Below, in pieces: positions 57,153 through 64,000 of a DNA stretch of 64,000 nt (position 1 is its first letter; each line of letters opens with the position of its first letter). Source of the DNA: Bacteroidales bacterium (GTDB lineage Bacteria > Bacteroidota > Bacteroidia > Bacteroidales > ML635J-15). The stretch covers positions 1-64,000 of the forward strand of contig QKHS01000011.1 of the NCBI GenBank assembly GCA_003249955.1. The letters are read 5' to 3'. Made by a program: the position numbers and the translations under genes. Below the pieces are notes generated by a model. It was given only the letters and a program-made list of their open reading frames with translations, ran no database searches and had not been told where the DNA came from.

Positions 57153-57194
57153 ACATCTGCCGGAATTAAAATTTTCGTTTTCTCCGGCAGATGT
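57153..57194 (-). terminator. Terminator-like hairpin downstream of 57225..58775
   Basis: ACATCTGCCGGA...TCCGGCAGATGT 12-bp perfect stem. Confidence 0.6.
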
Positions 57195-57224
57195 AAATTC
57201 AAACCCCTACTCAAACAAAAAACT

Positions 57225-58775
57225 CTATTTCACCGGATGACGGTATTCAATTTTGTCAAGTTCTGCAGCAAATTCATTAATATGTGATTTAACAAAAGCT
57301 GCCACATTAACTTCTTGTGTTTTTATTCCTGCGATAAGCTCTTCTTTTGTAGCAATAGTCTTGTTTTCAACTGTAAGTTTTTTAGGTTGAGCCCTGACAT
57401 CGCCATCATATGTTTCAACTGTTTTAGAATCAGTTCTTTTTTGATAAAGTTCAATCTGGAATACTTTTACAGGTTTTTCCGGATTACGCAAATCCCATAT
57501 TTCGACAGGAATATCGGCTGTAACACTTGCAGACTCTACGGTTCTGGTTAACTCACCTGTATAAATAAACACTCTGTCACCGGGATCGGCATTATTATTA
57601 ATCCCGAAATCAATTATCTTTTTAGATGCTTTGTAAGTTTGTTCGTCTATTTCTTCTTCTTCCTTTTCATCTCTTTTTTTCAAGGTGTAATAGTTCTTTG
57701 TCTCAGTTGTCACTTTAGGTGCACCTGCCTGATAATCATATTTAACAGCACTAATATCTGCTTTAATAATTACAATGCCTTTACCATATTTTTTAACTGC
57801 AGCAGAATAATTTGCCGGATTGTTCATGTCAAGACCTTCAAAAGCACTGATTTCGCCCGGAGTAACAACATGTTTTTTTGTTTTGCTCTGAAGCTCATAC
57901 TCAAACTTTTGCGGCAAAAACACGGTTCCGTTTTTATCAACCACAAAAACATGGATTTCCATTCCTGCAGAAATCATATCTGCCTTTTCGCGGGAATCTT
58001 TATAATCTTTAACCCACTGCCCCGATTCAATAAACAGATCATATGCTTTTTGCTGTGCTTCCAGAGTTTCTGTCTGAGATTCAAGCACAGCCTGCTGATA
58101 AACAGCCTCGGCAACTTTTGGGGATAACTCTTCACGTTTTGCTTTATTATCCTTGTAACCATCAACCATTTTATTTGAATCATAAAAAAGATTAACAGAT
58201 TTCTTTAAATCTGTAAGATCTGTTGATGACGATAATCTTACAGCCTCATTGTAATAAACCTCAGCACGCAGATTTAAAATCTCGTCTTTATGATGATCCC
58301 CGTATTCATTTGCTTTTAAAAACATTTTAAAAGATTCGTACTGACCGTCATAATCAGAAGCACTGCTCAATATTTTTTTGCCTGCAGCAAAATAAGCATC
58401 GCAGCTTTTTATCTTTGCATCAGCCAGAACAGGCTTATAGTCAACAACATGCAGATCAATGCTTTCTTCTTTAAATACAATTTTACCTTCCGGGAATGTT
58501 GCAAGTATATTGTTTAACTCTATCCAGTCCGGAGCATTTGCAGCAATTGCATCATAACCGAATTCACTATTTGGGGCATCGGCAATTATTTTGTCTATTT
58601 CCGCAATTGCTTTAACATAAACTTCCTTAAAGTCGTTAAAGGTCCCCTTCTTCACTTTATTGCTTAATTTATCCGCAAGTTCAACAGCTTCTTTTACCGA
58701 TTCCTGAGCAAAAACTCCTGTGAAAATACCAGCGAAGCAAAATATTAACAAACAACTAAAAACTTTCTTCATCAT
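57225..58775 (-). CDS. Hypothetical secreted protein
   Basis: Signal peptide MMKKVFSCLLIFCFAGIFTGVFAQ; long ORF; no recognised family. Confidence 0.7.
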   Translation of the reverse strand: MMKKVFSCLLIFCFAGIFTGVFAQESVKEAVELADKLSNKVKKGTFNDFKEVYVKAIAEIDKIIADAPNSEFGYDAIAANAPDWIELNNILATFPEGKIVFKEESIDLHVVDYKPVLADAKIKSCDAYFAAGKKILSSASDYDGQYESFKMFLKANEYGDHHKDEILNLRAEVYYNEAVRLSSSTDLTDLKKSVNLFYDSNKMVDGYKDNKAKREELSPKVAEAVYQQAVLESQTETLEAQQKAYDLFIESGQWVKDYKDSREKADMISAGMEIHVFVVDKNGTVFLPQKFEYELQSKTKKHVVTPGEISAFEGLDMNNPANYSAAVKKYGKGIVIIKADISAVKYDYQAGAPKVTTETKNYYTLKKRDEKEEEEIDEQTYKASKKIIDFGINNNADPGDRVFIYTGELTRTVESASVTADIPVEIWDLRNPEKPVKVFQIELYQKRTDSKTVETYDGDVRAQPKKLTVENKTIATKEELIAGIKTQEVNVAAFVKSHINEFAAELDKIEYRHPVK

Positions 58776-59001
58776 AAAATTAATTTTAAATTTAATCATC
58801 GGACATATAGTTGATTGCGGAATGAAAAAATGAAAAAGAAAATTTAACAAAAATGAAAAGACGTTAAAAATATCATTTAACAATTATTCACAATTTATGA
58901 TTTACCAACGGGCATAGCAAACCATATAATATAATAAAGCGGAATTTTTAAAAGAATATCCTGGGATAAAACAAAGCCTTTAATTTAAACACAAGTTTTT
59001 A

Positions 59002-61932
59002 CTATAAGCCTATAAGCACAATCCCTGCCCAATCCAAAGGTAATTCGCCGTTTTTAATCTGCTGCAGTTTTGCAAGCCTCAAAGCCTCTGAATACGATTT
59101 CCCGTCAAGAATATTTTTATAAAAATCAATCATCAGATTTTTTGTTTTGGCATCATGAATCTTCCACAAAGATGCCACAATATTCGGAACCCCGTTAAAA
59201 GCAAAAGCTCTCGGCAATGCCAGAGTTCCCTCACCCTGAACAATTTTGCCGCTACCGGACTTGCATGCGCTAAGAACGACCAGATCGGCATTTAAATCCA
59301 GATTGTATATTTCTCCGGCAAACAGGAATCCGTCATCTGTAACTGGAATATCTGTGCCATAATCCGGGGCTTTATCTTCTTTATACAGAAATAATCCTGA
59401 CAGTTCCGGATTTGTTGAAGAAGAATAACCATGTGTTGCAAAATGAAGAATGGAAAATTCTGAAATATTTGTTTTAAGATTTCTTTCATTGGCATCCTCA
59501 TAGGTAAAAACTTTTGACTTAAGTTTCTTATTCTTAAACAACCTGCCTATTTCATTAACTTCCTGTTCCGATTTAGGCAATGGTTTTAGTCTGGAAGCAT
59601 CCATTATATCGGAATAATTACTCCTTAGCCCGCTGTCATATGCCAAAGGATTGGTATCACTTATATCTGTATTTTTTTCACCGAATACCGGAGCAAGAGC
59701 AAGAAAATTATAATTTTTATTCCCGACAAAATCTGCAGCCCTTTCTTTATTCCTGGACCAGATGCTTATAGAGAAATTGTACGACACTTCAAACTTCTCA
59801 ATTAAAAAACGTTCTTCACTTTTGTTTTCAGTTACCAATGCCTCAAAAGGAATCTGGTTTAGTTCTCTGTCAGGAATTATTACCAGTTTTTTAATATCAT
59901 CAAGCTTATCGGCTACCGGTTTTATAAGATAATCGTATAAACGGGCGGATGTAACGGAGAATTGCCGGTCTGCAATTTTTATTTCCTTATAAAAATCTGA
60001 AACAACTGAGAAAAACTCATCATTAATATCTGTAACCACAAGCTCCTGATCATTACCTGAGATAAACAAACAAAACAGCTTTGTATCAGAATAATGATAA
60101 GCCAGAATTGCTTCATCATCATTTAACAAATTCCCTATATGAGCGATATCCGGATGCGAATTGATATCTTCCTTGTACATCAGGGTTTTATTCTGCTGCA
60201 ATTCGTGAGATAACTCGAACGACTGCAGGTTTAATTTAAACAATTCTTCTTTCTTTGCTAAAGATAAATCTTTATCCCCGGAATTTTCAGCCACGAACAA
60301 ATCATTTTGTACTTCTCTGGTTTGTTTATAAAGCGACAACTGCTTTTCTGTAAGTTCGTTAGTATTGGTTTCCGAATTAAGCTTGACAGATGTAGATTGT
60401 GAAATAAACTCCAGAATATTATTCAGATATTTAACATCACCGGTTTGGGTCCAGGCAAGGTATGAAGCATCTATTGCTACTCCGGCAAAATCATGATATT
60501 TACTTGCAATTGTCTGATCGTCTGCTCCTGATATCGTAGTTTCAATCTGCTTTAATATTAAAGTATCAGCAAGAAGAGAGTAATTAACAGCCAACTGAAG
60601 ATACTCAGGATTATTTTCCGACTTTGCCAGTTCAAAAAAGTACCCGGTTAGCAGAGCCGTTGCCTCAAATCCGGTTTCGTTGTGACTTATGCTTTTTGCA
60701 CAGGGAACGGCAATACTCAAAACTCCTTCATCATTATTACTGCTTATAGTGTTAAGCACATTCTGTAAATATGCAATTGCTTCCGGATAGTTATTTACAG
60801 CTTTTAACACTTTTGCAATATCTATCTGATAATTTACATTCTCAGGATTCAGTTCAATTGCTTTACGGTAATATAATAACGCAGAGTCCGGCTCATTACG
60901 GTCATAATAATTTTCGGCAAGTTTAACAAACGGAGATGCCATTGATTCATTATCGCCCTGATAATATTCTTCTGTAAGCTGAATAAGCTCTCTGAATTTA
61001 GCTTCGGCAGAATCAAAGTCCCCGAGTTTTGACCTGGCAGTACCTGACTCCGACAAAATATAGTAATACACCATAAACATTTCATCGATGCTGTAATCTG
61101 CTTTAAGAATTGAATCAGCCTTATTTGCATAATAGTCTGCCTCTTTGTAATTTCCCATACGGTTACAGGCAGCACTTATATTAATTGCAGTAACCACAGT
61201 ATTTACAGATTCGGGATAATATTCGCAAAAGATTTCAAAAGCTTTTTTATTAAAAAAATATGAAAACTCATCCTGTCCCGTCTCCTCCATAGCAAGAGCA
61301 ATTCCCATTTCAACAGTCGCAATATCGTGTTTCTTTTTCCAGACAAAGCTCTCATAAGATGATGTGTCTGAATTATAAATATCAAGTGCTTTCTGGTACA
61401 TCTGATATCCGGTCCAGAAATCACCGGAATAGACATAAAGCGGAGCAAAACTTTGATAAATACTGCTTAAATGCAAAGCGGGAGTTTCGGTTTTTTCATA
61501 AATAGCAATTGCTCTCTCAAAGTACGGGACGGATTCTTCAATTTCGTTGTAATACTTATACCCGAAAGCCAGAATATGCAATGTTGTAGCATAATGTATG
61601 TTAAGTGTATCTGTTTTGCTTTCCAGAAATTCGACCTTGTTTAACATTGCCGGCATTGTAATATCCGAAAACCCCATTGCCGTGGGGAAATACATGCACA
61701 CATTGAATAAATATACAGCACGGTCTGTTTCTCCTCTTTCAAAATAGTAATCAAATGCCGGTTCTGCCAGATTTACGACACTGTCATAATCACCGTTACC
61801 GAGATATTTATCAATCAGCGGATAATACTTGTCATCTTTTAAGTCATTAAATGAGTCTTCGTAGTAATTTTGAGAAAATGCTTTAACAACAAGCAATACA
61901 CACACAATAACAAGAACATATTTTTTACTCAT
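59002..61932 (-). CDS. Secreted TPR-CHAT domain protein (caspase-like peptidase fold)
   Basis: Signal peptide, TPR-like repeats, CHAT catalytic dyad ILHFATHGYSS and VVLSACKSGSG, C-term LWKIHDAKTKNLMIDFYKNIL...SYSEALRLAKLQQIK. Confidence 0.92.
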   Translation of the reverse strand: MSKKYVLVIVCVLLVVKAFSQNYYEDSFNDLKDDKYYPLIDKYLGNGDYDSVVNLAEPAFDYYFERGETDRAVYLFNVCMYFPTAMGFSDITMPAMLNKVEFLESKTDTLNIHYATTLHILAFGYKYYNEIEESVPYFERAIAIYEKTETPALHLSSIYQSFAPLYVYSGDFWTGYQMYQKALDIYNSDTSSYESFVWKKKHDIATVEMGIALAMEETGQDEFSYFFNKKAFEIFCEYYPESVNTVVTAINISAACNRMGNYKEADYYANKADSILKADYSIDEMFMVYYYILSESGTARSKLGDFDSAEAKFRELIQLTEEYYQGDNESMASPFVKLAENYYDRNEPDSALLYYRKAIELNPENVNYQIDIAKVLKAVNNYPEAIAYLQNVLNTISSNNDEGVLSIAVPCAKSISHNETGFEATALLTGYFFELAKSENNPEYLQLAVNYSLLADTLILKQIETTISGADDQTIASKYHDFAGVAIDASYLAWTQTGDVKYLNNILEFISQSTSVKLNSETNTNELTEKQLSLYKQTREVQNDLFVAENSGDKDLSLAKKEELFKLNLQSFELSHELQQNKTLMYKEDINSHPDIAHIGNLLNDDEAILAYHYSDTKLFCLFISGNDQELVVTDINDEFFSVVSDFYKEIKIADRQFSVTSARLYDYLIKPVADKLDDIKKLVIIPDRELNQIPFEALVTENKSEERFLIEKFEVSYNFSISIWSRNKERAADFVGNKNYNFLALAPVFGEKNTDISDTNPLAYDSGLRSNYSDIMDASRLKPLPKSEQEVNEIGRLFKNKKLKSKVFTYEDANERNLKTNISEFSILHFATHGYSSSTNPELSGLFLYKEDKAPDYGTDIPVTDDGFLFAGEIYNLDLNADLVVLSACKSGSGKIVQGEGTLALPRAFAFNGVPNIVASLWKIHDAKTKNLMIDFYKNILDGKSYSEALRLAKLQQIKNGELPLDWAGIVLIGL

Positions 61933-61967
61933 AAAAAATCAATTTGCCTCTTATGGCAAAAACGATG

Positions 61968-61975
61968 CAAAAATA
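61968..61975 (-). promoter_or_regulatory. Putative -7 element TATTTTTG for CHAT gene
   Basis: TAnnTTTG on minus strand, 36 bp upstream. Confidence 0.6.
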
Positions 61976-62126
61976 CAAAAATCATATTATACTTAACTAT
62001 TTTATTACTTCCCGCCAAATTTTAAAAAAAGTCTGAATCCATATTCAGGACCATATTCTGACAAGTAAACGGATAATAATTTTTCGTTTTCGTTTTACAC
62101 ATGCAACTAATTAGGCATAGAAGTTG

Positions 62127-62134
62127 TATTTTTG
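62127..62134 (+). promoter_or_regulatory. Putative -7 element TATTTTTG for sigma-like gene
   Basis: TAnnTTTG 18 bp upstream of ATG 62152. Confidence 0.6.
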
Positions 62135-62151
62135 CACACCAAATTTTAAAA

Positions 62152-62883
62152 ATGCAACTTGTTCAAAGCAATAACATCCACAATTTCTCATTGGATAAAA
62201 CAATGAAGATAATGGATATTATGATTAAGAAATTTATTAAAAACAAACAGATAGAACGGGAAGATTTTAATGAAATAAAACAAATTCTGGTCGAAAAATA
62301 TTTAGGTAAACAAAACTCAATAAAAGATGCGTTTACTTATAAATCGAAAATAGAAACTTATCTTTCGGCTGTTATTTACAGAATGATTCTTGAAATTATA
62401 AGAGAACAATATAGTTATAAAAACAGAGTAAAAAGAATTGAGAATGTTATTAATGATGACAACAGGCAAACAACTTTAAGTCCGGAAGAAATTCTTATAA
62501 TTGAAGATGAGAAAATATATCTTAAAAGAGTTATAGAAACTTTCGGGGCAGAAAAGGATAAGGTTCTCCTGTTTTTAAAAATTTATTTTCAGATTAATTA
62601 TACGGCTGAAGATATTAATAATTATTGCAGTGGAATAAATGCAGACATATTGCCGGACTATTCAGGTACGGATAAAAGGTTGACGGATAAAGAAACCTAT
62701 GAATATTTGTGCAAAATATGTCTTTATGCTGAAAATAAGGAAATTTTTCCGGATGCAATAAGAATGTATTTGAAAAAAATAACAGACAAACTGATAGCGA
62801 GGATGAACGGAAAGTATAACAGAGCTTTTTACACAAAAGAGAGTCTCGGGATATTAATGGAGATGGTATATCAGAAAAATTAA
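62152..62883 (+). CDS. Sigma-70-like/ECF-like regulatory protein (divergent)
   Basis: Region-2-like IETYLSAVIYRMILEIIREQYSYKNRVKRIE; sits directly upstream of zf-HC2-like anti-sigma ORF; start chosen downstream of -7 element. Confidence 0.6.
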   Translation: MQLVQSNNIHNFSLDKTMKIMDIMIKKFIKNKQIEREDFNEIKQILVEKYLGKQNSIKDAFTYKSKIETYLSAVIYRMILEIIREQYSYKNRVKRIENVINDDNRQTTLSPEEILIIEDEKIYLKRVIETFGAEKDKVLLFLKIYFQINYTAEDINNYCSGINADILPDYSGTDKRLTDKETYEYLCKICLYAENKEIFPDAIRMYLKKITDKLIARMNGKYNRAFYTKESLGILMEMVYQKN

Positions 62884-62909
62884 TTGTAATATGTTTTAAG
62901 TTACCGGCC

Positions 62910-63635
62910 ATGAAAAGACACTTAACCGCTGAAGAACTGGCACTCTATGCAGAATATGTTCAGAGTGGGGAAAAAACAGAAATAGCTGAAGATATCCTGA
63001 CTCACATTAATGAATGTGACGAATGTGCATCCGAAGCTGTTGAATTCAGCATGCTTAGTAAAAACATTTTAACCGGACTCTCGGATAAAAAACCTGTCGC
63101 AAAAAAAAGAAGTTTGCTTTTTGCCATTGCCGGAATTGCAGCAACACTACTGCTTATTTACGGAGTATGGCAAATATTTGAACTCCGGATAAATAAAAAC
63201 GACATAAAAATTGCCGGTAAAAATCCTCCTGTAATAAATGATACTGCCATTGTTTCGGACACTTCTGTTCAGGAGATACAAAATCCTGTTGACAATAAAC
63301 ATGAAATGCTGGCTTCAAATTTTGCTAAAGATCCTGAAACAGAAAAGATTATAGAAAATCTTAAAGGAAATATGAGATCTGATGAGATTGAAGTCATTTC
63401 AGGGTTTGAAATCAGGTCACAAACCGGCATGGATATTTCTTTAGAATGGGAAAACAATAACGGAAATAAACTAAATGTTGAAATATACACTAATGTACTT
63501 GTTAAAACAGAGTCCGCAGAAATTTCCGGGAGCTCTTATATTATAAAATCAAAACTTAATCCGGGCTTGTATTACTGGAAGCTTTTTAATGAGGACTTTG
63601 ATCTCATTTTCTGCGGAAAAATTATTGTTGAATAA
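62910..63635 (+). CDS. Putative anti-sigma factor, zinc-finger (HC2-like) N-term plus single TM
   Basis: LTHINECDECASEAVEFS (HxxxCxxC) and LLFAIAGIAATLLLIYGVWQIF TM. Confidence 0.75.
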   Translation: MKRHLTAEELALYAEYVQSGEKTEIAEDILTHINECDECASEAVEFSMLSKNILTGLSDKKPVAKKRSLLFAIAGIAATLLLIYGVWQIFELRINKNDIKIAGKNPPVINDTAIVSDTSVQEIQNPVDNKHEMLASNFAKDPETEKIIENLKGNMRSDEIEVISGFEIRSQTGMDISLEWENNNGNKLNVEIYTNVLVKTESAEISGSSYIIKSKLNPGLYYWKLFNEDFDLIFCGKIIVE

Positions 63636-63875
63636 GCAGTTTGCATATAACTGAAAAATTTGTGGCAATTGTAAAACCCGGCTGTTGTAGGACAAGGGTT
63701 AGCCACATTTATCAATCTATTCGTATTATTTCCGGAGCAGATTGTAAATTATCATAATTAATAAAAAAATATTTTTTCATTTTTAACCGTGAAATTCAAC
63801 TATATGTTTGTGACATTCTTTTGAATGCTTACCAATGTTAATATTTTAAATTACTAATTGATTAAATTGTATTAA

Positions 63876-64000
63876 ATGAACAGAGTTAAAGTTTTTTTGT
63901 GGGGTCTTATGGTATTAATCTCCGGGATATCTTTTTCACAGGAAATGGATTTATCCTACGATGCCTATTTAATTACAATGCGCGACATAAGCATCAGTAA
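63876..64000 (+). CDS. Secreted protein N-terminus (3' partial, runs off window)
   Basis: MNRVKVFLWGLMVLISGISFSQEMDLSYDAYLITMRDISIS signal peptide; frame open to window end. Confidence 0.65.
   Translation, partial: MNRVKVFLWGLMVLISGISFSQEMDLSYDAYLITMRDISIS

Overview
This 64-kb window looks like the chromosome of a Bacteroidota member. Evidence: TAnnTTTG-type -7 promoters, T9SS sorting tails, a PorU-like/PorV-like pair, and a GT3-type glycogen synthase. Most of it is core metabolism and secretion: rsgA, gpsA, a glycogen cluster (fused glycogen synthase/phosphorylase, GH57, GT4, debranching enzyme), sufE/DUF59/trxA, dnaE, pssA, purS, tRNA-His, M16 and C10 peptidases, CPBP protease, polA, and a CHAT-TPR gene divergent from a sigma-like/anti-sigma-like pair. 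Accessory segments lie at about 4.0-7.0 kb (HigB/HigA-like TA plus arr, AlbA_2 regulator beside a partial gpsA duplicate) and 15.8-23.7 kb (small lipoproteins, pentapeptide protein, unknown 850-aa/332-aa membrane gene pair, radical SAM/lipoprotein pair, structured repeats). Best candidates for follow-up: (1) a small lipoprotein with three KYGxP repeats directly upstream of a radical SAM/SPASM enzyme; (2) a second gpsA 3' end whose differences are almost all synonymous, bordering an AlbA_2 gene; (3) the overlapping 850-aa/332-aa gene pair of unknown function; (4) a ~126-bp nested-stem intergenic element at 23.35-23.48 kb. All calls come from reading the sequence and supplied ORFs; no searches were run.
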